Shown: positions 1 through 7,220 of the stretch, piece by piece
How the letters are laid out: each line of letters starts with the position of its first letter
Numbering within the stretch: the first letter of the stretch is position 1
DNA from: Trichococcus paludicola
GTDB lineage: Bacteria > Bacillota > Bacilli > Lactobacillales > Aerococcaceae
Direction: 5' to 3'
Length of the DNA: 64,000 bases
Assembly (NCBI RefSeq): GCF_003052295.1
Contig: NZ_QBLC01000002.1
Coordinates: 248,001-312,000, forward strand
Notes under the pieces: model-generated
The model's database searches: none
Told to the model about the DNA's origin: nothing
Seen by the model: only the letters and a program-made list of their open reading frames with translations
Translations under genes and position numbers: made by a program

Positions 1-152
1 GTATTTTTTCCATTGAATTTCTATTCACATATGGTATCATGACTGCCAATAAATGAATATTATGGAGAATCGAACACAGTTGATAGGTTTTACCGAACAG
101 CCAAATGCTGTTTTGACCATTTTTCTAGGTAAAATGTATCAGCTGAACGCAG
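1..152. other. Gene-free left edge
   Basis: AT-rich sequence at the window edge. I see no open reading frame with a ribosome-binding site, no RNA gene and no repeat here. It probably belongs to the spacer downstream of the protease gene and of whatever lies to the left. Confidence 0.5.
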
Positions 153-199
153 AAAAAAAGACTTGAACCTTCGGCAAGTGAAGGTTCAAGTCTTTTTAT
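153..199 (-). terminator. Intrinsic terminator of the S8 protease gene
   Basis: Stem arms at 155-171 and 181-197 (core ACTTGAACCTT / AAGGTTCAAGT) are separated by a nine-base loop. Read on the minus strand the stem ends in a T-rich tract. It lies about 60 bases after the protease stop codon. The arms also carry A and T runs on both sides, so it could stop transcription from either direction. Confidence 0.85.
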
Positions 200-256
200 T
201 AGCATTGTAGCTATGAATGTCCAGCTATTCCCCATCAAGGATAGCTGGACGCTCTA

Positions 257-2146
257 TCATTTCGTTATCGAATTTGTCGTCTGGCCGCTAAGCGTACAGT
301 CAGCATCGCCTATAACGACACTGTCGACAACAAATGTGAAAGTTTGTTGTTCAGTCGACTGGATCACTTTTTCGGATGTGAATGATACCGTCCCGCTTTT
401 TCCGGTGTTACCAGAATTGAGGCCTGATGTTGCTTCTTCCCAGTGGCCAGTGACAGTTGCATCGGCTACTTGTGCTCCGGCTTCCATGACCTTCACTTTA
501 GCTGTAGTCCAAACCTGATTTATTTTGTTTATTTTTCTGGTAGTGGCGCTCATCTCGACAAGCACATCCACAGTCCTTGCAGCTGCAGGTGCAACATTTA
601 TAGTCACCGTTCCGGTTGCAGTTGCGCCCGCGGTGTCTTTCACTTCATAGGTAAAGGCATCCGCGCCTGTGAAGTCTATGTTCGGAGTATAGGTGATATC
701 TGGTCCTGCCCCACTGACTGTTCCGTTTGCCGGAGCGGATGCAATCGTATAGGTCAGCGGATCGCCGTCTGGATCTGCAGCGACAAGCGTGATATTTACA
801 GAAGTGTTTTTCGTTGTGTGAACCGCCTGGTTATACGCGACAGGGGGCATATTGGTAACAGGCACAATACCCAGCGCTGAGGAAGTGTCCACTAATCCGT
901 AACCGTATTGGTTATCCCTCCCAGAATCCCCTAAATCCAAAGCCGTCTGATTCATTTTGTTGCGGACTGCCTCCGCAGTATAGTTCGGATCAGATGCCAT
1001 CAGCAAAGCTGCGACTCCTGCAACATGAGGTGAAGCCATTGAGGTTCCGTTTGCTTCATTGAAGTACTCGCCTGCGTAACCTTCGAACGAAAACGGCAGC
1101 GGGCCCGCAATGTTGAGACCGTCTTTCCATGTCGACAGAATGGCTACCCCCGGCGCAGCTATTTCAACGTCCGAGCCCGTGCTGGAAAAACTGGCCCGCT
1201 GATTGGTTTTGTCGAGAGCCGCAACGGCCACCACTGATTCATAATTAGCAGGGTAACTGACATTATTGCCATTGCCCGCAGCGCGCCCGTCGTTGCCTGC
1301 TGAGCCTATGTGCAGAACCCCGGAGCTGGCCAACACATCAAATGCTGCCCCAAGCTGGGACGAATTGGATCCGGTGCCATAACTGTTGTTTGTGATGCGT
1401 ATCGGTGAATCGGGATGCGCGGCATTGTAATTCTGAATCCACTGCAAGGCTTCGATGATCCTGCTTGCGGTGCCTTCCCCATTGTCATCCAGAACTCTGA
1501 GTGCTACAAGCTGTGCGTCTGGTGCAACTCCGACAACCCCAAATCCGTTGCTCGCTGCAGCAAGTATGCCGGCTACATGCGTGCCATGCCCATAAACATC
1601 CTCGGGGAAGAAATCATCCGAAACAAAATCGTATCCTAATTCATTTGCGGAAAAGTCAAAGTTATCCCGAAGGTCGAAGTGATTGAAATTCACTCCGGAG
1701 TCCAAAACGGCAACCTTGACCCCCTCGCCTGAATAACCGGATGCAAGAGCTGCATCGGCATTGATGTGATCGGCGCCCCAACTGTTTCCAAGCTCGTTTT
1801 CTGCCGAATATTCAAGTGCCTGCACGGCATAATCCAATTCGACTACTTCCACTTGAGGATTATTTTTCAGGGCTTCGATGGCTTTCGCCGGAAGTCTTCC
1901 GGAAATCGCAGGAATAATGGTGAAAACATTGCTGACATCGCCACCCAACCCCTTAAATGCATGCAATTCCGCCTGACCAGGTTTGTCTTTAAACCGTACA
2001 ATGACATCCTGAAAATCGGCCGAGTTATTCGGGGTTGCTGCTGCTTGGGCTGGCGATTCGGCCGCCATTACCTCAGTAGTTAGTGAGGCATGGCTAAAAA
2101 CGAACAAAGATGTGAATACAACTGCATAAAATCTTTTCGAAACCAT
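257..2146 (-). CDS. Secreted subtilisin-like S8 serine peptidase
   Basis: Extracellular endopeptidase of 629 residues. A signal peptide spans about residues 1-28, and an I9-type inhibitory propeptide about 46-110. The catalytic domain carries the full triad: Asp149 (VLDSG), His187 (GHGTH) and Ser369 (NGTSMASPH), with the oxyanion Asn285 in SAGND. Residues about 433-520 resemble a bacterial Ig/cadherin-like domain (DPDGDPLTY motif). The last roughly 100 residues are a beta-rich stretch I cannot assign. There is no LPXTG anchor and no membrane segment after the signal, so release into the medium is likely. An AAAGGGG ribosome-binding site precedes the ATG. The gene is transcribed alone, away from the GNAT gene, and ends at a terminator. 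A role in protein scavenging is inference. Confidence 0.93.
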   Translation of the reverse strand: MVSKRFYAVVFTSLFVFSHASLTTEVMAAESPAQAAATPNNSADFQDVIVRFKDKPGQAELHAFKGLGGDVSNVFTIIPAISGRLPAKAIEALKNNPQVEVVELDYAVQALEYSAENELGNSWGADHINADAALASGYSGEGVKVAVLDSGVNFNHFDLRDNFDFSANELGYDFVSDDFFPEDVYGHGTHVAGILAAASNGFGVVGVAPDAQLVALRVLDDNGEGTASRIIEALQWIQNYNAAHPDSPIRITNNSYGTGSNSSQLGAAFDVLASSGVLHIGSAGNDGRAAGNGNNVSYPANYESVVAVAALDKTNQRASFSSTGSDVEIAAPGVAILSTWKDGLNIAGPLPFSFEGYAGEYFNEANGTSMASPHVAGVAALLMASDPNYTAEAVRNKMNQTALDLGDSGRDNQYGYGLVDTSSALGIVPVTNMPPVAYNQAVHTTKNTSVNITLVAADPDGDPLTYTIASAPANGTVSGAGPDITYTPNIDFTGADAFTYEVKDTAGATATGTVTINVAPAAARTVDVLVEMSATTRKINKINQVWTTAKVKVMEAGAQVADATVTGHWEEATSGLNSGNTGKSGTVSFTSEKVIQSTEQQTFTFVVDSVVIGDADCTLSGQTTNSITK

Positions 2147-2174
2147 ATTATTTCCCCTTTCTTGATAAAAAAAT

Positions 2175-2190
2175 CGACCATGGATGGTCG
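2175..2190. repeat. 16-bp palindrome upstream of the protease gene
   Basis: CGACCAT and ATGGTCG are perfect inverted arms around two bases. The element is about 30 bases upstream of the protease ATG, between its ribosome-binding site and any promoter. It could be an operator or a 5' UTR hairpin. No regulator gene lies next to it. Confidence 0.4.
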
Positions 2191-2445
2191 GTCACGCCAC
2201 AAATTAAGAAATTATGAACAAAGCTATGCCGAGATTAGCACTCAACGATTATAACATTTAATTCCCTGTACAATATTTTTATTGTATACCGTTTCATCGA
2301 TGATTTACAAGTGGAAGTTGCCTTACGTCGAGACTATCTTTTCAAGGCGAATCGCTTGACGGGCATCAACCGCAGGAATATTATGAAATCAAAACAGGGT
2401 ACTCAGTGGCGGAAATACATCAAAAATTTAAAAGGGGATTACACT

Positions 2446-2721
2446 ATGAACTTTGATAGCGGCGACTCACGTTTCTACAAATATGACGAAAACGAAAACT
2501 TGATCTGCGAAATAATCTATTCTGCTGCAGACAGCAGTAAAATCAGCATCGACCGTACCTATGTGAATGACGATTACCGTGGCCAGGGAATTGCCGCGCA
2601 ATTGGTTGATCGCGTGGTGGAAATGGCAAGGGAGGAAAACAAAAAAATCATTCCTCGCTGCCCGTTCGCCGAGGGCATGTTCGAAAGAAATGGCTCCCTT
2701 TATGCTGATGTAATGTGCTAA
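2446..2721 (+). CDS. Small GNAT-family N-acetyltransferase (YjdJ-like)
   Basis: A 91-residue single-domain protein resembling the short GNAT-like family COG2388. The acetyl-CoA loop is recognisable at RGQGIAAQLV, preceded by the strand VNDDY. The reading frame is open from 2311, but AAAAGGGG at 2430-2437, eight bases before the ATG at 2446, marks the real start. The extra upstream residues are basic and unlike the family. Substrate is unknown; proteins this short often act on small amines or are only acetyl-CoA binding folds. The gene stands alone, divergent from the protease gene. Confidence 0.8.
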   Translation: MNFDSGDSRFYKYDENENLICEIIYSAADSSKISIDRTYVNDDYRGQGIAAQLVDRVVEMAREENKKIIPRCPFAEGMFERNGSLYADVMC

Positions 2722-2827
2722 GACTTTCCCCGCGAAAGCCCATTTAGCGGGGTAAAATGTCCAAGGGCAACACGAGATACCCCGTCAAGATGCTTTTCGC
2801 GGTTTTTCTCACTGTGTTTGGAACGGA

Positions 2828-2860
2828 AGTAGCCCGCCAAAATGCTTTTGGCGGGCTACT
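2828..2860. repeat. Inverted repeat between convergent genes
   Basis: Perfect 15-base arms (core AGCCCGCCAAAA / TTTTGGCGGGCT) with a three-base loop lie between the GNAT gene (+) and the nitroreductase gene (-). Neither side has a clear external T run, but U residues occur inside the arms. It may serve as a bidirectional terminator. A weaker CCCCGC/GCGGGG hairpin sits just before it at about 2727-2753. Confidence 0.55.
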
Positions 2861-2885
2861 TCTGATCATATATTCAATTCTGATG

Positions 2886-3653
2886 CTACTTCTTCTCCAC
2901 TTTCTTGCCGACAGCCTCCAGGAAGATCGTGAATTCATCTTCGCCGTCCAAATGCAGCAGCTCGTCCACCATGTCCTGGTCGTAGATGCCCAATGCGCAA
3001 GTACCGGCATCGATTGATTCGCTCGTCAGGTACAAGTTTTCCATGACCGCACCGATGTCGATCAGGATCTTTTTGTGGGCAGTGATGTCGTATTTCCACT
3101 CAGAGCGGTACGGGATGCAGCTCCATGAGAAGATGACCGATGCGCGTTTGGCGAAATTCGGCACGAATGGCTGATCGAGTGTCATTTTGTCGACCTGTTC
3201 ATCGATGTCGTTGACTTCGCTCAGGTACAGCAGTTTGTGGCAATCCGCCAAATAACGGTAAACGCCCTTTTCCAAACCGTCCACGTTCAGGATGAACAGA
3301 TAGGTCTCAAACGAATGCGTGCCGCCACTGCATGGAACCGTGCGGAAAGTGATGCCTGATCTGTTTGTGCCTGTGATGGCCTGCGTGCTCCACAAAAGGT
3401 AGGACAATTCGTCCAAAGTGAGCGCATCTTTCGCATAATGGCGGACGCTTCTTCGTTCCTTGATGATTTCGTAGATGTTTTCCTTCTTCACAACCCCGCC
3501 ATCGACGGCAGGCAGGTCCACGATTTTTGCATCCGCGTCGTTAGCTTTTACGATGGGCGGCTGTGGAATCCCCTTTTGTTTATCCGTTTCGATCGCGCTG
3601 AATGTTTTGAAATCCGACTTCAGAAAATTGCGTTGTTCTTCGTATCTAGCCAT
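2886..3653 (-). CDS. SagB/ThcOx-type nitroreductase-family oxidoreductase
   Basis: A 255-residue flavin (FMN) oxidoreductase of the nitroreductase fold. The family marker is the N-terminal ERRSVRHY segment (FMN phosphate binding), followed by LDELSYLLWSTQAI and RTVPCSGGTHSFETY, both typical of the SagB/ThcOx branch. That branch includes azoline dehydrogenases of peptide toxin pathways, but no cyclodehydratase, precursor peptide or transporter gene is next to it. It is more likely one of the stand-alone members with unknown substrate. GGAGG lies seven bases before the ATG. Monocistronic by spacing. Confidence 0.85.
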   Translation of the reverse strand: MARYEEQRNFLKSDFKTFSAIETDKQKGIPQPPIVKANDADAKIVDLPAVDGGVVKKENIYEIIKERRSVRHYAKDALTLDELSYLLWSTQAITGTNRSGITFRTVPCSGGTHSFETYLFILNVDGLEKGVYRYLADCHKLLYLSEVNDIDEQVDKMTLDQPFVPNFAKRASVIFSWSCIPYRSEWKYDITAHKKILIDIGAVMENLYLTSESIDAGTCALGIYDQDMVDELLHLDGEDEFTIFLEAVGKKVEKK

Positions 3654-3759
3654 GGTAAACCTCCATTATTTTCTACTATTTTACCACGGATTGTGAATGT
3701 TCGCACTATATCGAACTAAGGGTTTCCCCTGTATTTTCAGGTCATGCTGCGCAGAACCG

Positions 3760-3975
3760 CTACTTTTCTGCGTCCTCTCGGTATTCCAGAATGTCGCCGG
3801 GTTGGCAGTCCAACGCTTTGCAGATGGCTTCCAAGGTCGAGAAGCGGATTGCCTTCGCTTTTCCGGTTTTCAGGATGGAGAGATTGGCCATCGTGATGCC
3901 GACGTGCTGCGACAGTTCGGTGACGCTCATTTTTCGTTTTGCCAACATGACGTCTATATTGATGATTATTGCCAT
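3760..3975 (-). CDS. Small HTH (XRE/YozG-type) transcriptional regulator
   Basis: A 71-residue one-domain DNA-binding protein. The five-helix XRE pattern is visible (MSVTELSQHVGITMANLSILKTG, then FSTLEAICKALDCQPGDILEY). The frame is open further upstream, but GAGGTG nine bases before the ATG at 3975 fixes the start. It follows the DUF2975 gene by ten bases. This DUF2975 plus mini-HTH pair is common in Firmicutes. The HTH product probably represses its own operon; a palindrome at 4512-4532 is the candidate operator. Confidence 0.88.
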   Translation of the reverse strand: MAIIINIDVMLAKRKMSVTELSQHVGITMANLSILKTGKAKAIRFSTLEAICKALDCQPGDILEYREDAEK

Positions 3976-3985
3976 TTTGCACACC

Positions 3986-4465
3986 TCATATCGTGTAGTC
4001 GTTTTCTTGCTTGATTGCGATCGCATTTTGCAGGAGTTTCTGAAGGACAGCGGCAAATACGGCAATCACCATGCAGGCGAATATGATGATTAATCCGATC
4101 AAGACGATACCGGGAGCGTCATCCATATCACCCATCATAAAGATGAGCGGCATGAACAGGAAGAACAGCCCGCCGATCGCAGCTGCACAGAGTTTTATGT
4201 TCTTCAGCACGTGCACCGTCAAATCGGAAAAAGCCAAGTCCTTATCGATGTAGCCCAGCAGTTTAAAGACTTGGTACAAGGCGACGAAATAGATACCGGC
4301 AGATGCGTACAGTCCGATCATAAATGGATATTGCAAATAAATAAGGCTTGGGACCAGTTCGACCAAGAAAGCCGCAATTTCCGGGATAATAAAAATGCAT
4401 AGCGCCACTACCGGAAGCCCCATCAGAACGACGACCGCCTTCAAAAAGAATGTTTCTCGTTTCAT
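3986..4465 (-). CDS. DUF2975 family membrane protein
   Basis: A 159-residue integral membrane protein with four predicted transmembrane segments: about residues 8-30, 40-65, 90-115 and 122-145. The overall pattern fits DUF2975, whose function is not known. The ribosome-binding site GAGGTG precedes the ATG. It is the first gene of a two-gene unit with the downstream HTH regulator, an arrangement suggesting the two act together, for example as a membrane sensor with its regulator. That functional link is inference. Confidence 0.82.
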   Translation of the reverse strand: MKRETFFLKAVVVLMGLPVVALCIFIIPEIAAFLVELVPSLIYLQYPFMIGLYASAGIYFVALYQVFKLLGYIDKDLAFSDLTVHVLKNIKLCAAAIGGLFFLFMPLIFMMGDMDDAPGIVLIGLIIIFACMVIAVFAAVLQKLLQNAIAIKQENDYTI

Positions 4466-4511
4466 ATCTTCAACACCTCATTTGGATTTGTTACTGTTAG
4501 TTTAGTCTACA

Positions 4512-4532
4512 ATTTATTGTTTTACAATAAAT
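4512..4532 (-). promoter_or_regulatory. Candidate operator/promoter of the DUF2975-HTH unit
   Basis: Perfect nine-base arms ATTTATTGT and ACAATAAAT flank three bases. Read on the minus strand, TTGTAA inside the palindrome is followed after 17 bases by TAAACT, a plausible but weak promoter for the DUF2975 gene. A repressor bound here would cover the -35 box. Autoregulation by the small HTH protein is inferred from position only. Confidence 0.5.
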
Positions 4533-4584
4533 ATTTATTCTTTTAAACAATTCTTAACTAACATGATCAACCGCTACGGACACG

Positions 4585-4721
4585 AATTACCGGTGAGAAA
4601 GTCCTCTCTGGTAATTCCGACTTCATCTGGCTGATAATTCCCGGTGAAACTGCCCTCGCCGGAAAAGAATTCCTCATTTTAGCGGATATTACCCGGCGAA
4701 GCGCTCCTCACCGGGTAATAT
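4585..4721. repeat. Three palindromic units at ~50-bp spacing
   Basis: Unit A 4585-4616, unit B 4636-4671 and unit C 4686-4721 begin 51 and 50 bases apart. All follow the pattern AATT/ATATT, then CCGG[TC]GA, a variable core containing [CT]CTC, then CCGG or CTGG and an AT-rich close. Unit C has perfect 11-base arms (ATATTACCCGG / CCGGGTAATAT); A and B are degenerate versions. They lie in the spacer between the DUF2975 gene and the HAD gene and are non-coding. They look like a short interspersed palindromic (REP-like) element in cluster form. Confidence 0.65.
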
Positions 4722-4730
4722 CTCTGTAGA

Positions 4731-4773
4731 AAAAAGCCAGCCCATCCAAAGTTCAGGATGCGGTCTGGCTTTT
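4731..4773 (-). terminator. Intrinsic terminator of the HAD gene
   Basis: AAAAAGCCAG and CTGGCTTTT form the outer stem, with an inner ATCC/GGAT pairing. Read on the minus strand the stem ends in a T run, 16 bases after the HAD stop codon. Confidence 0.8.
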
Positions 4774-4788
4774 CGGTATATTCTGTTC

Positions 4789-5625
4789 TCACAAGTATCT
4801 TTCCAGCATGTGCGCGATGCCGTCCTCATTGTTGGATAACGTGATTTCGTTTGCGCTCGCTTTCAGCGCATCGATCGCATTCCCCATCGCGACACCAACT
4901 CCTGCGTAGGCGATGATCGAGGTATCATTTTCTCCGTCGCCGAAGGAAATGACATTTTCGCTGCTGATCCCCAGCGGTTGCAGGGATTTATCCAGCGCAA
5001 AGGCTTTATCAATGCCTTTGTCGGTGAATTCGAAGTAGAACGGCGCGGAGAAATACCCGCTCACGCGTCCTTCGAACGGCAGCATGATTTCTTTCCAATT
5101 TTCTTCCAGATATTCCGGTTCCCCCGCGACCAGGATTTTGTGCAAGGGGAAATGGACGAACTCGGCAAGGTTGTCCACTTCGCACAATTTGAAATTGCCG
5201 CTGCGCGATTCGTACTCGATGATGTTCTTCAATCCATGCGGCGGTGCGGTGATCATGCAGTCGTAGACGTTGTTCACGTACATGTAGTCCTTGTGCGCGA
5301 CCATCGGCTTCACTTCAAAGTTCGCCAGATGCGCCAGAATTTCCATGCCCACTTCGTCGGACATGCTTTGGCTGAACAAAGTCTCGTTTGTTGCGCAATC
5401 CGTCACGCACGCCCCATTGTAGGACAAAAGCAGGCCGTGGTGCTGCTCCATTTTGAGTTCCTTGGAGAACCGCTCCATTGCGGAGATTGGCCTTCCCGAC
5501 GCCAACACGACTTTGATTCCGGCTTCTTGCGCTTTCAACAACGATTTCCGTGTTCTCGGGCTGATTTCTTTCTGGTCATTCAATAACGTACCGTCGATGT
5601 CCAAAACGATTGCTTTCAGATCCAT
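4789..5625 (-). CDS. Cof-type HAD-IIB family phosphatase
   Basis: A 278-residue cytoplasmic hydrolase. Motif I is DIDGTLLND with nucleophile Asp9 and acid/base Asp11. Motif II is VVLASGRP, the motif III lysine lies in the GIDKAFAL region, and motif IV is FGDGENDTSII. The large C2 cap between motifs II and III marks the Cof/YidA subfamily, which dephosphorylates sugar phosphates, flavin phosphates or PLP. The exact substrate cannot be read from sequence. GAGGTG precedes the ATG. It follows the VOC gene by 23 bases on the same strand, so the two are probably co-transcribed. Confidence 0.9.
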   Translation of the reverse strand: MDLKAIVLDIDGTLLNDQKEISPRTRKSLLKAQEAGIKVVLASGRPISAMERFSKELKMEQHHGLLLSYNGACVTDCATNETLFSQSMSDEVGMEILAHLANFEVKPMVAHKDYMYVNNVYDCMITAPPHGLKNIIEYESRSGNFKLCEVDNLAEFVHFPLHKILVAGEPEYLEENWKEIMLPFEGRVSGYFSAPFYFEFTDKGIDKAFALDKSLQPLGISSENVISFGDGENDTSIIAYAGVGVAMGNAIDALKASANEITLSNNEDGIAHMLERYL

Positions 5626-5648
5626 TCAGTTCACCTCATAATTTATTG

Positions 5649-6032
5649 TCAAATCGTGATTTCGATTCTGTTTCCTTCCGGATCGCCGATGACCGATTCA
5701 TAGTAGCCGTCGCCAGTCACTCTGCACGGGCTCAACAAGGGATAGCCTGCATCCACCAGTTTTTGCGTCAAAGCATCCACTATGTCTTTGCTGCCGACCG
5801 CGATGGCCAGATGCGCAAATCCCAATATTTCATTTGTATGGGAACCTTTGATCACATCTTCGCGATGCATGATTTCCAATCTGGCACCATCCGCGAAGGA
5901 CAAGAAATAGGATTGGAAGCCTGATTTCTGATTGTGGTACTTTTCACCTGCCGTTGCTTTGAAGAAATCACAGTAAAATTCTTTCATTTTTTCCAAATCT
6001 GCAGTCCAAAGACCGATATGTTCTATTTTCAT
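5649..6032 (-). CDS. VOC-superfamily (glyoxalase-like) metalloprotein
   Basis: A 127-residue protein with the two beta-alpha-beta-beta-beta repeats of the vicinal oxygen chelate fold. The first starts at KIEHIGLWTADLEKMKEFY (metal-ligand His4), the second at GFAHLAIAV. The C-terminal IGDPEGNRIEIT is the hallmark of glyoxalase/bleomycin-resistance proteins. GAGGAGG eight bases upstream selects the ATG at 6032 over the longer open frame. It is transcribed away from the LysR gene and is therefore a likely LysR target. Possible roles are detoxification of an aldehyde or an electrophile; this is inference. Confidence 0.85.
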   Translation of the reverse strand: MKIEHIGLWTADLEKMKEFYCDFFKATAGEKYHNQKSGFQSYFLSFADGARLEIMHREDVIKGSHTNEILGFAHLAIAVGSKDIVDALTQKLVDAGYPLLSPCRVTGDGYYESVIGDPEGNRIEITI

Positions 6033-6222
6033 TTGAATACCTCCTCGATAACTACCGTAAGTATATGCCACTCATCCAAAAATGACAGGCGAAACGCTTA
6101 TGTTGAAATAAATTTGTCTGTACGCTTCCATTCAGACTCGAATTCGTGACACATTCTTGTCAAAATCTCTGATTGCCTCTTAACAGTAGGATATGGTACT
6201 TTACAGACAGAAGTATTTTTGA

Positions 6223-7137
6223 TTGGAGGCGAATCGCATCAATATCGAAAAAATCAAATACTACATAGATTTGGTTGAGTGCCGCAGCTTCACGGAGACA
6301 GCCAAGCGGAACTATGTGTCGCAGACCACCATCAGCCAGACTGTCGCTTCATTGGAGGAGACGTTCCAGATCCGTTTGATCAACCGCAAAAAGACGCCGA
6401 TCGAGCCGACGGAAGCCGGTCAGCTTTTCTACGAGGAAGCGCTGGTGCTGTGGAAGCAATACCAAAGCATGCAGCAGAAAATGCGCAATTTCCAGGCCAA
6501 TCAGCGGGAAACGTTGTCGATAGAATATTCAGCCATGACGGACATCCAGACGTTGCTTTCCGTTATCCCGGCTTTCCGGAAAGAAAACCCGCTCGTCGAA
6601 CTGAATCTGAATAAAGTCCTGTTGAAGAACATTTCCGATTATCTCGTGAAAGGCATCTATGATGCGGCCATCGCTTTCGATTCCGAATTCGAGGGCAAAA
6701 AGGACATCACGACAGTGCCTTTGTATGCTGGTAAATACCAGGCCGTCGTCAGTGCAGGCCATCCCTTGTTCGACAAAACGTCGGTTACCCTTGATGAACT
6801 TTATCAGCACCCGCTCGTCATGCTGGACCCTTCCGTCATCGGCGCCTCCTATGATCTGATGCTGCAGCATGCCAAAAAAGACGGTTATCAGCCGCAGATT
6901 GCCAAAACTGTGGATGATGTCGAAACCGAGCTGTTCGCGATCCGGACCGAAAACCTGATTGGCTTCTTTCCGGACAATTACAATCTGAATTACTCCTCAG
7001 ACGAAATCCGCATTATTCCGATTGAAGGCTCCTTCCATACTTTCGAGATTGTCTTGGGATATTTATCCGCCAATGCCAAGCCGGCTATCCAAGCGCTGAT
7101 CCGTTCCATCAAAGCGCATTATTCGATTTCCGAATAA
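6223..7137 (+). CDS. LysR-family transcriptional regulator
   Basis: About 304 residues. The N-terminal winged helix-turn-helix is clear (YYIDLVECRSFTETAKRNY, then QTTISQTVASLEE), followed by a two-lobe co-inducer domain. The coordinates use the only in-frame canonical start, TTG at 6223, but GGAGG at 6225-6229 lies inside that extension. The same ribosome-binding site is ideally spaced (eight bases) from an ATC codon at 6238, exactly where family members have their initiator Met. Translation may therefore begin at AUC and give 299 residues. The gene is divergent from the VOC gene and 83 bases upstream of the NmrA-like reductase gene; both are candidate targets. Confidence 0.88.
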   Translation: MEANRINIEKIKYYIDLVECRSFTETAKRNYVSQTTISQTVASLEETFQIRLINRKKTPIEPTEAGQLFYEEALVLWKQYQSMQQKMRNFQANQRETLSIEYSAMTDIQTLLSVIPAFRKENPLVELNLNKVLLKNISDYLVKGIYDAAIAFDSEFEGKKDITTVPLYAGKYQAVVSAGHPLFDKTSVTLDELYQHPLVMLDPSVIGASYDLMLQHAKKDGYQPQIAKTVDDVETELFAIRTENLIGFFPDNYNLNYSSDEIRIIPIEGSFHTFEIVLGYLSANAKPAIQALIRSIKAHYSISE

Positions 7138-7220
7138 CCCATTCGCTTTTTGTATTGGAGTTTGCTCTTTGTTTCACATATCATAAAGATAGTTAAAAAC
7201 AGACAGGAGACGATACAAAT

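Noticed and set aside
2311-2445. N-terminal extension of the GNAT protein
   Set aside because: The ribosome-binding site AAAAGGGG lies just before the internal ATG 2446, and the extension is basic and unlike the family.
2757-3017. Plus-strand frame with hydrophobic start between the GNAT and nitroreductase genes
   Set aside because: It spans the inverted repeat and runs antisense through the real nitroreductase C-terminus. No ribosome-binding site.
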